DNA from: Synechococcales cyanobacterium bin31.maxbin.ball.101
Lineage (GTDB): Bacteria; Cyanobacteriota; Cyanobacteriia; Leptolyngbyales; Leptolyngbyaceae
Reading direction: 5' to 3'
NCBI GenBank assembly: GCA_013298165.1
Contig: JAAFJU010000044.1
Coordinates: 1 to 32,933, forward strand
Length of the DNA stretch: 32,933 nucleotides
Below are positions 15,417 through 23,814 of this stretch, piece after piece (position 1 is the stretch's first letter; each line of letters starts with the position of its first letter). A program made the translations under genes and the position numbers. Under the pieces are notes generated by a model. The model was given only the letters and a program-made list of their open reading frames with translations. It had not been told where the DNA came from and ran no database searches.

Positions 15417-16397
15417 CTAGAGTCGCGATAACTTCGGTTCAGCCACCGCCGGGAAACTGGCAAAATTGCGGCGAACCCAGTCGAGTCCGACTTCGTTATT
15501 GAGCTTAATCTTTTGAGGACGATCGGAATAGAGTTTTTCTAAAATAGCCCCGTCTTGTTCTAAGACCGTCGTCGTTAAATCCAGGACGTTTTGCTTCATC
15601 AACTTGAACAGTGGGTGATTTGATTTGCCGTAGAGGAGAACGTAGGTGCGGCTCTGAGTGGGCGATTCGGGAATCATGACATGAACTTGGCGAATGCTAC
15701 CGATCGGGGTTTCACCACGAAAAACCACCAACGTTGGAAAGTGATTTTCTAAATGCGCGTTGATTGTTTTAGGCATGAACAATACCGCAGGATTTTGCCG
15801 AATTTCCGCAAAACTGGGCTGACTACGCGGCATATCGTAATAGGCATGGGATTGCAAACCGTTATCGATGAATTGATTAAATTCAACGGATTCGATGCGA
15901 AATAACGATCGATGGGTGCCGTTTTGATGATTGTAATCATGCATGATCAGCAGCAGATTGAGTAAATCTGTTTTGATACTCATATCAGCGGAGATGCCGA
16001 GAAATTCGTAATCCTGGGCGATTTCATTCGCGATCGTCGGAATTGGAATCGCAGGCACCGCACCGCCATAGCTCCAAATGAAATCGCCTTGAATGATCAG
16101 TTCCAAAGGTTTCAACTGCGGCAACGTCGGCTTATTCGATCCCGGCAATACCGTACAGCCCGCCCCATCAAACGCTAAGGCATGGTAAGGACAAACGACC
16201 TTTCCCGCTTCACACCAGCCCTCAGACAGCATCGCACCCATATGCGGACAGGCATTTGGCAAAGCTTGAATCGTCCCATTCTCATCCCGCCACAGCACAT
16301 AATCCTGCCCCAGTAATGAAATTCTCATGGGCTGATTAGGTTTCAGCATCGATTTATGGGCGACAAGCCAAGGCGCACCGGGCAGCATCGAGTCCAT
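15417..16397 (-). CDS. Rieske non-heme iron oxygenase
   Basis: Oxygenase alpha-subunit-like protein of 326 residues. The Rieske [2Fe-2S] ligands are Cys50-x-His52 (ACPHMG) and Cys69-x2-His72 (CPYHAL). The mononuclear iron site is the exact D-x2-H-x4-H motif, Asp154, His157 and His162, in HDYNHQNGTH. It should hydroxylate or demethylate an organic substrate using electrons from a ferredoxin; the substrate is not evident. The frame is open 26 codons further, but GGAGA before the ATG at 16397 and the family N-terminus decide the start. The divergent TetR gene is the likely regulator. The 3' end is duplicated at 15008-15092. Confidence 0.88.
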   Translation of the reverse strand: MDSMLPGAPWLVAHKSMLKPNQPMRISLLGQDYVLWRDENGTIQALPNACPHMGAMLSEGWCEAGKVVCPYHALAFDGAGCTVLPGSNKPTLPQLKPLELIIQGDFIWSYGGAVPAIPIPTIANEIAQDYEFLGISADMSIKTDLLNLLLIMHDYNHQNGTHRSLFRIESVEFNQFIDNGLQSHAYYDMPRSQPSFAEIRQNPAVLFMPKTINAHLENHFPTLVVFRGETPIGSIRQVHVMIPESPTQSRTYVLLYGKSNHPLFKLMKQNVLDLTTTVLEQDGAILEKLYSDRPQKIKLNNEVGLDWVRRNFASFPAVAEPKLSRL

Positions 16398-16399
16398 AG

Positions 16400-16434
16400 G
16401 GATTCTCCGAGGATGATACGATAATGAGGAATCC
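16400..16434. promoter_or_regulatory. Interrupted palindrome in the Rieske/tetR divergent interval
   Basis: GGATTC (16400-16405) and GAATCC (16429-16434) are perfect inverted arms around an A/T-rich centre, between the Rieske ATG at 16397 and the preferred TetR ATG at 16451. It could be the TetR operator. The arms are only six bases, so confidence is low. Confidence 0.3.
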
Positions 16435-16450
16435 GTCGTGTTTTCAGAAT

Positions 16451-17272
16451 ATGACACAATCCTCACGATCGTCAACTAGCCAGCCGTCAACTAGCCAGCC
16501 GTCAACTAGCCAGCCGTCTTCAAATCTCCGCCGTCAACCCAAACAGCAACGTAGTAAGGAGCGAGTTGAATCGATCCTCGATGCAGCGGCGGCGGTGTTC
16601 GATCGGGTCGGTTATGATGCTGCAACGACACATTTGATCGCGATCGAAGCGGGCACAGCGATCGGATCGCTCTATCAGTTTTTCCCAGACAAAGCGGCGA
16701 TTTTCAATGCCATGGAATTGCGGCATTGGGAGCGGGTGCGGGCAATGTGGTCGCAAACGGATGTAGCAGCGATCGCGCAGTTGCCCTTGCGGCAGATGAT
16801 TCATGGGCTGGTGGCGGGGGTTTCGGAGTTGTTTGAGCAACCTGTATCGCGGGTGGTGTTTATTCAGTTTTTTGTGGCGCGGCAGATTTTTCAGTCGATC
16901 GATGAAAGCATGACCCAAGAAGCGATCAACTTCATGGCGAGCATTTTGCGCCAGCGTCAACCTCAGTTGTCTGATGCGAAGTTACGGCGGCTTGCTGAGG
17001 TCTGTGTCACAACGAGTAATGCGCTGATTTTATCGGTCTTACGCAATCCCGATGTCACGTACCAACAGGCAATGACTCAGGAAATCGAAGACTTAATCGT
17101 CGCCTATCTGGAACCGCACATGGGGGATACGATCGGTCATAATGTAATGAAAGTAATGAAATGTCCCCATTGCCGATCGGTCCAAATGTCTAAAAATGGC
17201 TATCGTCGCGGCAAACAATGTTATCTCTGCAAAGATTGCGGGAAGCAATTTGTACAACCTGATGACGAGTAA
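16451..17272 (+). CDS. TetR-family regulator fused to a C-terminal zinc ribbon of transposase (InsA/IS1) type
   Basis: The N-terminus has a low-complexity arm with three exact STSQP units. A TetR helix-turn-helix follows at about residues 28-80 (SILDAAAAVFDRVGYDAATT, then SLYQFFPDKAAIF), with a ligand domain to about residue 225. The last 37 residues are unrelated: MKCPHCRS, then NGYRRGKQCYLCKDCGKQF. This four-cysteine ribbon is typical of the N-terminus of IS1 InsA-like proteins. No further transposase is seen downstream, so an IS fragment seems to have supplied a new C-terminus. The start may instead be the ATG at 16424, which would add nine residues and overlap the palindrome. The Rieske gene, divergent 53 bases away, is the likely target. 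Confidence 0.8.
   Translation: MTQSSRSSTSQPSTSQPSTSQPSSNLRRQPKQQRSKERVESILDAAAAVFDRVGYDAATTHLIAIEAGTAIGSLYQFFPDKAAIFNAMELRHWERVRAMWSQTDVAAIAQLPLRQMIHGLVAGVSELFEQPVSRVVFIQFFVARQIFQSIDESMTQEAINFMASILRQRQPQLSDAKLRRLAEVCVTTSNALILSVLRNPDVTYQQAMTQEIEDLIVAYLEPHMGDTIGHNVMKVMKCPHCRSVQMSKNGYRRGKQCYLCKDCGKQFVQPDDE
16471..16515 (+). repeat. Three exact 15-bp tandem repeats in the tetR 5' end
   Basis: The unit GTCAACTAGCCAGCC is present three times without mismatch at 16471, 16486 and 16501. It encodes STSQP three times in the flexible N-terminal arm. The unit length is a multiple of three, so copy-number slippage would keep the frame. Confidence 0.9.
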
Positions 17273-17456
17273 TCCAAGCAAACCTCCTTCAGTTTGTGTT
17301 ATCTCAGATCTCGCTAAACCATACAGGCTTCACTGTGGCATGGGCGATCGTCGCCGTTTCCTTTGTATTCGACTATCCTAATCAGTAGTGATTATTATCC
17401 CGTCCATAAACGCAACCTAGGTATGCGATCGTCTATCCCTATATGTGAATCTACCC

Positions 17457-19190
17457 ATGCTTGAATCTCCTCGTTCATCCCAATCACGCGCACCCAAGTA
17501 TTTTTCACTTCAGTGGATACTGGTCAATAGCCTTGGTGCAGGAGTGGGCATTGGCTTGCCGATACTGATCGGCGATCGCTTATCTGATGCGCCCTATGGA
17601 CTGATGGTGGGCATTATTGGAGCGTTATTGGGGTTTTGGCTAGGATTGGTTCAATGGTGGTTCCTACGGAAATCCCTGCCGCTCCCCAGCAAATGGATAC
17701 TAGTAACAGGTTTTTCAGCGATTGGGACGATTTTTGCAGTCAGTCTACTCGTCCAGATTGCAGTCCCGCTAGTCTTTTTACTCTTCATTCTTTACCCACT
17801 CAGTGTCAGCCTAAGCCAGTGGTTCATCCTACGATCGGTAATTCGACCAAGCTGGGGGTGGAGTATTGTCAGTTCGATCGCGATGTTCATGGGTGGAATT
17901 ATTGGGTTAATCCTAGGGATCATTGCCCATAAAATGGACCTTTCTCCAGGAATAACCGCGACGATCGGAGGCTTTAGTTATGGACTGGTCTATGGATTCA
18001 TTAGCCACTTTAGCCTCAAGCGACTTGTTCAAAAAGAACCGATCGCTCAACCCCAAAAAACAGGACTGGATCTACCACCGGATCAATCATCTTGGGTTAT
18101 TTGGAGCTTTCAAATCCTTTCAGGTCTCTCTTTGCTCTTACTGATCGGGTTATGGATCAAACTGTTTCCGATGCCGAACAGCTTACGGCTTGGCTCTCCA
18201 AATCTAGTTCTGTTTGGAATTGCGATGTTAATGTATTCCCCCTTATCTATTTTAATGCATGAATTAGGTCATTTGTTTTTTGCTCAATCGCAACAGTTTG
18301 ATTTGCAAGCGATCGCCGTCCGGCGTATGGTGTGGATTCGTCAAATTCAGGGTTTTAAGTTGCAGCGGGCAAGACGCACCTTTGCTGGTGGGTTTGTTTT
18401 ATCTGTGCCACAAACCTTTGGACGTATGAATCAGCGACTTTTTATGATGATCTTGGGTGGTCCTGTGGGATCATTGATTTTCGCAATAGTAGGAATGTTG
18501 CCCTGGTTTTTGCAATCGTGGATTGGCAAGAGTCCTCTAGCGTGGGGAATGGGGCTATTGTCCATCATCAGTCTACATATGGCAATTCTCAATGCCCTCC
18601 CTCTAAAAGTTGGTTACTTAAGAACGGATGGTCGGCTGATGCTTGATCTCTTCCAAAATAATCGACAAGGGCAACGATTCAATGGAATGTATACCTACAA
18701 TGCAAGTCTCTATCAAGGCATCCGTCCGCGTGATGTTGATCCAGCTTTGCTCGATCGCTTGCTAGCCCTACCTGAAAAATCTTCTAATCATGTTTTAGCA
18801 CTCCTCACTGCCTATCAAGTTGAACTCGATCGAGGTGCAATTCCACAGGCTGCCAATTATTTAGACGAAGCTCTTGCAATGCATTTGTACATACCTGAGC
18901 TATTTCGAGCCAACCTATTGTTAGAAGGGGCTTATTTTGAAGCGATGATTCGCGATCGGGCTGATATTGCGCGTGATTGGTTCAACCAAATTCAAGAAAT
19001 GGTCATGACTTCTCGCATTTCCCTGTTGCGGGCAGAAGCGGCTGTCTGTTTTGCTGAAGGGCAATCTTCGATCGCTCTTACCAAAGCACAAGAAGGACTA
19101 ACACTAGCAGAAGAGACCGATCGTTTTATAGTTGGACATACGATCGCTGAGGTCGATCGATTACAAGAAATTATCGCTAAAGCGTCCTGA
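17457..19190 (+). CDS. Multi-domain membrane protein with M50 (site-2 protease-like) metallopeptidase core
   Basis: A 577-residue protein in three parts. Residues about 20-190 hold roughly six transmembrane helices with repeated QWWFLR/QWFILR motifs, a pattern seen in other cyanobacterial membrane proteins of unknown role. Residues about 215-400 are an M50-like intramembrane protease: the zinc site HELGH is at 268-272, GGPVGSLIF follows, and the third ligand is probably the Asp in the LRTDGRL stretch near residue 391. Residues 400-577 are soluble and helical, TPR-like. Such enzymes cut membrane-bound regulators; the target is unknown. A GTG at 17445 is an alternative start, and neither start has a clear ribosome binding site. 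The 170 bases before it hold no gene. Confidence 0.78.
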   Translation: MLESPRSSQSRAPKYFSLQWILVNSLGAGVGIGLPILIGDRLSDAPYGLMVGIIGALLGFWLGLVQWWFLRKSLPLPSKWILVTGFSAIGTIFAVSLLVQIAVPLVFLLFILYPLSVSLSQWFILRSVIRPSWGWSIVSSIAMFMGGIIGLILGIIAHKMDLSPGITATIGGFSYGLVYGFISHFSLKRLVQKEPIAQPQKTGLDLPPDQSSWVIWSFQILSGLSLLLLIGLWIKLFPMPNSLRLGSPNLVLFGIAMLMYSPLSILMHELGHLFFAQSQQFDLQAIAVRRMVWIRQIQGFKLQRARRTFAGGFVLSVPQTFGRMNQRLFMMILGGPVGSLIFAIVGMLPWFLQSWIGKSPLAWGMGLLSIISLHMAILNALPLKVGYLRTDGRLMLDLFQNNRQGQRFNGMYTYNASLYQGIRPRDVDPALLDRLLALPEKSSNHVLALLTAYQVELDRGAIPQAANYLDEALAMHLYIPELFRANLLLEGAYFEAMIRDRADIARDWFNQIQEMVMTSRISLLRAEAAVCFAEGQSSIALTKAQEGLTLAEETDRFIVGHTIAEVDRLQEIIAKAS

Positions 19191-19240
19191 TCCCATTGAA
19201 TTTTAGGGTTAGTAGCCGAGTTTTTTGAGGAATTAATAAA

Positions 19241-20017
19241 TCATTCTGCCGATCGATCGATCACCTGTTTCACCCAATCGAGATCCGCCGCAGATAGATC
19301 CGTCAGAGCTGATTGGTAATTAATTTGTAAATCAAAACAACCTTGCTCGTAAACATCTTGCAGAAGGTGTGCCAAATCGAGCGAAATCAGTTCATCTTCA
19401 GGTTGCAGCGGAATCCTAAAGGCGGGAATTGGGTCTTGGAGATTGAAGCTATAGAGATCCGCTTCAGGACGATCGCGAGAATCACTGACGAGGATGTGAT
19501 AGTGCGATCGAGGGATGGGGTCCATGACAGGCATGGGGGAGAAGGCTCGAAGCAAATCAATCTCGACAAAGTGAGTGGCACTTTCTAGGATGGTTTGTCG
19601 TTTTTTAAGATAAATCTTTCGTCCTTCACTGCGTTTATTTTTAGGTGAGAGCACTTCGATCGCAACAATGACTTCATGCGTTCCGACCTTACGGATTTCG
19701 AGATAACGTTCTTTAATTTCGATCGGTTCTACAAGCCGAACCCGTTGCGGTTGAGAAACCGTTAGCGTTGCAGTGGTTGCGACGCGAGTGGGAACGTCTG
19801 TTTTAGCGGCATTAAAGACGATCGCATCTGGAATTCCGACGAAGATGCTGCCCTCATCATCATCGAGATAAGTTCGCGTTTCGATCGCGGCATAATATTT
19901 CGGGCGCAGCTTTGCACCCAGTTCATTGGAAAGTGCCACAATCAAACGGCTGTGAACTTGGTGCCAAAAGAAGGGATCTTCTAGAAATGGGTCCATTCCC
20001 GGAAAGGGCGATTTCAT
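19241..20017 (-). CDS. DUF4058 family protein
   Basis: A 258-residue member of a family abundant in cyanobacteria, recognised by the opening SPFPGMDPFLEDPFFW, the stretch RYLEIR, and VIVAIEVLSPKNKR. The E-x-L-S-P-x-N-K pattern resembles a PD-(D/E)xK nuclease-like core, but no activity is established for the family. The ATG at 20017 has GAGG at suitable spacing; the TTG at 20023 is unlikely. It stands alone between a plus-strand peptidase gene and cbiD, with no operon partner. Confidence 0.85.
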   Translation of the reverse strand: MKSPFPGMDPFLEDPFFWHQVHSRLIVALSNELGAKLRPKYYAAIETRTYLDDDEGSIFVGIPDAIVFNAAKTDVPTRVATTATLTVSQPQRVRLVEPIEIKERYLEIRKVGTHEVIVAIEVLSPKNKRSEGRKIYLKKRQTILESATHFVEIDLLRAFSPMPVMDPIPRSHYHILVSDSRDRPEADLYSFNLQDPIPAFRIPLQPEDELISLDLAHLLQDVYEQGCFDLQINYQSALTDLSAADLDWVKQVIDRSAE

Positions 20018-20122
20018 TGACAAACCTCATGACTCGGCTTCTATTTCTATTGTGCCATGGGACTTTGAAATTATGATGTACAACTGAATTCAATTGTAAT
20101 CTCCATAGCTTCAGGTTGGGAA

Positions 20123-21235
20123 TTATAGTTGGGCCTCAAACGGTGTGATCAGATTGCCCAGCCGATCGAATAGCGTCGTCTCAACCGTCATCTTCACGTT
20201 GGCATATTTTTCCACGTAGCGTTCTGACTTTTGATTAATTAGCATAACTAAATACTCAAACACAGGATCTACAAATCCCACCGATAGTAAAAATCGATAG
20301 GCTTCATCGGCTGTTTTGCAATTGAGAACGCTAGCGGCAATAGAGCCATCGCCCCCACATTGAATCACCGCCGCACTGAGAATTTCTAGCTTGGCATCCG
20401 CGAGATGACTGGAGGTATTGAAAATCCCCCCGGCTAATTTAATCAACTTACCTTGATAGCCTAGCAAATGAACCGATCGCACCCCTTGCACCCCCGCCTC
20501 AGCCAGCAATGCCCCTACCCAGTTCCCTGTCTGAACCACTCGATCAGCATTAATGCCCAACCGATCGGCCACCTGCATTCCATTACTGCCAATACAAAAG
20601 ACTAAATTCTTGGAATCCGCCGCCTTCGATCGCAGACTTTGCTGGAACTGTTCAAAGTGGGACTCCGACGACAGCGGTTTTGAAATGCCGCTGGTGCCCA
20701 GCAGGGACAAGCCTTCGACAATGCCAAAGGCCGCATTAGAAGTCCGCGCCGCCAGCGATCGCCCCTCCGGCAACACGATCGTCACCGTCGCACAGTATCC
20801 CTCCGGTACCCAAGGCTCCACATTCGCCGCAAACAACCGCCGCGCATACTGATAAATCGCAGGTTCCCCCGACTCCGATCGTCCCAAGCCTTCTCCGCCT
20901 TGCAACACTAGCCCCTCTCCCGGTCCTAGGCTCACTTCCGCCCAAAGGGGCATATTTCGAGTCAGGTCCAGATTGTCTCCCGGATCACTAACCGTGATCG
21001 CCAACGCCCGTTGGCAGAGCCTCTCGGAACGGGACTCGTCCTCCAACCGGGCAAATTGTTCCACAGGGATCCTGACGGGACTGGCTTCATCGAGTAGATT
21101 AATCAAAACCGATCGATCAACCAGCTCCTCCTCCAACGCTAAAAGATGCATCAACGCCGCCTTTGCCGCCGCCACCGCAAAAACTGGCAGAGTATAGCCA
21201 GAACCAGACATTGGAGCAAGATACGATCGGGGCAT
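20123..21235 (-). CDS. cbiD: Cobalt-precorrin-5B (C1)-methyltransferase
   Basis: CbiD of the anaerobic (early cobalt insertion) vitamin B12 pathway, which methylates C1 of cobalt-precorrin-5B with S-adenosylmethionine in the cytosol. The start SGSGYTLPVFA is the usual cyanobacterial CbiD opening. It also has DPGDNLDLT, EGYCATVTIVLPEG, SNAAFGIVEGLSLLGTSGI, VVQTGNWVGALL and LLGYQGKLIKLAGGIFNT, all characteristic of the family. At 370 residues it is full length. The ATG at 21235 starts MPRSYLAP; the frame extends upstream without support. It is divergent from a P-type ATPase gene 74 bases away. No other cobalamin gene is in the window. Confidence 0.92.
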   Translation of the reverse strand: MPRSYLAPMSGSGYTLPVFAVAAAKAALMHLLALEEELVDRSVLINLLDEASPVRIPVEQFARLEDESRSERLCQRALAITVSDPGDNLDLTRNMPLWAEVSLGPGEGLVLQGGEGLGRSESGEPAIYQYARRLFAANVEPWVPEGYCATVTIVLPEGRSLAARTSNAAFGIVEGLSLLGTSGISKPLSSESHFEQFQQSLRSKAADSKNLVFCIGSNGMQVADRLGINADRVVQTGNWVGALLAEAGVQGVRSVHLLGYQGKLIKLAGGIFNTSSHLADAKLEILSAAVIQCGGDGSIAASVLNCKTADEAYRFLLSVGFVDPVFEYLVMLINQKSERYVEKYANVKMTVETTLFDRLGNLITPFEAQL

Positions 21236-21309
21236 AGATGATAGACCTTCAAACGATAAGAACAGATATAGAATTAAGTTTTCCTCACTCTCCAATCACC
21301 CCTCTACCA

Positions 21310-23757
21310 ATGCCTCATCCCACCGGACTCCACCCAGAAGAAGTACTCCGCCGCAGAGCCGCAGGACAGGGGAATAATATTAAAATCCAGACTAGCCGAT
21401 CGTACCGTGAAATCTTCCAAGAGAATTTCCTCACCTTCATTAACATGGTGTTCTTTTCTCTGAGCGGCATCATGGTGGCCTTACGACGGTACAGCGACGC
21501 CATCCTGGTGGCCGTGATTATCCTAATTGGGGTGATTATCGGGATTGTTCAGGAAATCTGGGCCAAGCGAAAATTGGACGAAATTGCCCTGCTTCAACGC
21601 CCCACCGCTACGGTGATTCGAGGCGGACAGGAGTTGGAAATCACGCCGGATCAACTGGTCTTGGGCGACGTGATCGTGCTGGTTTCAGGGGATCAAATCC
21701 TGGTGGATGGTGTGATTCTGGGGGATGGTAAGGTCGAAGTGGATGAATCACTGCTCACAGGCGAATCCGATTTGATTGCCAAAACGAGTGGGGATGAGGT
21801 GTTTTCTGGAACTATTTGCGTCAGTGGGACGGCCTACTTTGAAGCGACTCAGGTGGGGGTCAACACTGTGGCCTATAAGCTGATTTCCGGTGCCCGATCG
21901 TTCCGCAAAATTCTCACACCCCTTCAGCGAGAAATCAATCTGATCATTCGGGCCTTGCTGCTGGTCTCCTGCTTCCTCTGGCTGCTGGTGATGATTAGCT
22001 TCTTCAGTCGGACCTACAGTTTTTCCGACGTGGTGCAACATGCGGCGGTCGTTGCAGGCTTAGTTCCCGCAGGACTCCTGATCGCGATTACGGTCGCTTA
22101 CGGGACGGGTGCGCTGCGGATGTTGGGTGAAGATGTGCTGATTCAGCAAGCCAATGCCGTGGAGTCCCTCAGCCATGTGGATGTCCTCTGCGTCGATAAA
22201 ACCGGAACCCTCACCGCAAACCAAATCAACCTCCAGTCCCTCCATCCGATCGGTCTCCCCGAAACCGAACTGCAACAAATCCTCGGCGACTACGCCCACA
22301 ACACCACCGCACCAAATCGCACCTCCGAAGCCCTCGCCCAAGGCTGTCCCGGCAACCCAGCGGAGGTGATGGCCGAGATTGCCTTTTCCAGTGCGCGCAA
22401 GTGGAGTGCGATCGCCTTGAAGCGTGCGGATCACCCCGAACCCCGCAGCTACGTCCTCGGCGCACCGGAAATGTTGGAATCGGCCTTAACTTTGACGCCG
22501 GAAATTCGATCGGTCCTACAAGTTGGAACGGCCCAGGGCTTGCGCGTCTTGATCTTTGCGATGGCAGCGGGGACGGACTGGATGCAGGACGGCGCGATCG
22601 AATTGCCCTTATTAAAACCCTTGGGGATCATTTACTTCAGCGATCAATTGCGGACCAATGTGTCTGAAACCCTACAGCAGTTTCGCAGCGCAGGTGTTCA
22701 GCTTAAGGTCATCTCTGGAGATAACCCCGAAACCGTGGCGTCTCTAGCGCGTCAAGCGGGTTTAAGCGTGGATGGTGATCTGCAAGTCGTGTCCGGTTTG
22801 GAACTAGCCAAAATGTCCCCCGCAGAATTCGATCAAGCCGCCAAAAACGCCACCGTCTTCGGTCGCATCACCCCAGAACAAAAAGCGGCACTGGTCAAAT
22901 CCCTGCGCAGTCAGCAGCGATATGTGGCGATGATCGGTGATGGGGTCAATGATGTCCTGTCACTGAAACAAGCGAATCTGGGCATTGCCATGGAAAGCGG
23001 CAGTAAAGCCACCCGATCGGTCGCGGATATCGTCCTCCTCAAAGATTCCTTCGCCTCCTTGCCCCACGCACTCCTTGAAGGTCAGCGGATTCAAAATGGC
23101 ATTCGAGATTCCCTCGCCCTTTTCCTGGTGCGGGCGGGCTGTGTGACCATGTTGATTTTTTCGATCGCCATGGTGACAGACAGTTTCCCAATTCTCAATA
23201 AACAAAGTGCGATGTTAGCCCTCTACGGCGTGGGTCTAACCACCGCCATGTTCCCCATTTGGGCCAGACCCGGAGCCATTCCCAAAAACCGTAAAATCGT
23301 CCGATCGCTGCTGCATTTTGTGATTCCGGCGACGATCACCATGACGATCGTGGCTCTATTCACCTATTTATTGTTCCTCATGAGGGCAATTCTGGATCTT
23401 CCACCGGGATTACAGGTCAGTGACGTGGATTATTCCTTACCTCGCACCGCATTGGTCACAGTATTGATCTTCTGTCATTTATTCCTGCTCCCCTTCCTAA
23501 AACCCCCCACCCGCCATTGGGTTGCAGGTGCCCCTTTAAGTGGCGATCTGCGCTACTCAGCCATTGCCTTAATTATGGCAGGCGTCACATTGCTGTCACT
23601 GATGGTGCCGCTGCTGAGAGATTTCTTTGAACTAGCGACGTTGAGTGGTCGGGACATTTTATTTTTAATGGCGGTTGCGATCGAATGGGCGTTTATTCAA
23701 CGGGCGCTATGGCGCAGTCGATTTTTTGACAATTTCCTAGGCGTTGACCTCCGTTAG
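21310..23757 (+). CDS. P-type cation-transporting ATPase (CtpE-like)
   Basis: Inner-membrane pump of about 815 residues with no N-terminal metal-binding domain. The actuator loop is SLLTGES. The phosphorylated Asp296 is in VDKTGTLT, and the hinge GDGVNDV has Asp544. Helices lie at residues about 35-80, 215-260 and 560-810. The layout resembles mycobacterial CtpE and related HAD-IC calcium-type pumps rather than heavy-metal P1B pumps, since no CPC motif is seen. The ion is therefore more likely Ca2+ or Mg2+ than Co2+, although it is divergent from cbiD. I chose the ATG at 21310 (MPHPTGL) over 21238, because the longer start lies three bases from the divergent cbiD start and adds an unconserved tail. 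Confidence 0.85.
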   Translation: MPHPTGLHPEEVLRRRAAGQGNNIKIQTSRSYREIFQENFLTFINMVFFSLSGIMVALRRYSDAILVAVIILIGVIIGIVQEIWAKRKLDEIALLQRPTATVIRGGQELEITPDQLVLGDVIVLVSGDQILVDGVILGDGKVEVDESLLTGESDLIAKTSGDEVFSGTICVSGTAYFEATQVGVNTVAYKLISGARSFRKILTPLQREINLIIRALLLVSCFLWLLVMISFFSRTYSFSDVVQHAAVVAGLVPAGLLIAITVAYGTGALRMLGEDVLIQQANAVESLSHVDVLCVDKTGTLTANQINLQSLHPIGLPETELQQILGDYAHNTTAPNRTSEALAQGCPGNPAEVMAEIAFSSARKWSAIALKRADHPEPRSYVLGAPEMLESALTLTPEIRSVLQVGTAQGLRVLIFAMAAGTDWMQDGAIELPLLKPLGIIYFSDQLRTNVSETLQQFRSAGVQLKVISGDNPETVASLARQAGLSVDGDLQVVSGLELAKMSPAEFDQAAKNATVFGRITPEQKAALVKSLRSQQRYVAMIGDGVNDVLSLKQANLGIAMESGSKATRSVADIVLLKDSFASLPHALLEGQRIQNGIRDSLALFLVRAGCVTMLIFSIAMVTDSFPILNKQSAMLALYGVGLTTAMFPIWARPGAIPKNRKIVRSLLHFVIPATITMTIVALFTYLLFLMRAILDLPPGLQVSDVDYSLPRTALVTVLIFCHLFLLPFLKPPTRHWVAGAPLSGDLRYSAIALIMAGVTLLSLMVPLLRDFFELATLSGRDILFLMAVAIEWAFIQRALWRSRFFDNFLGVDLR

Positions 23758-23814
23758 AAGACGGCATCACGACTCTGCTTTTGATGATTGACCACACTAT
23801 TTACCGCACGACCC

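Noticed and set aside
17160-17400. Possible intact IS1-type element
   Set aside because: Only the zinc-ribbon part is present; no catalytic DDE frame or terminal inverted repeats were found in the next 250 bases.
22060-22667. Several overlapping open frames within the P-type ATPase gene
   Set aside because: The ATPase frame carries all conserved motifs here; the others are by-products of GC-rich codons.
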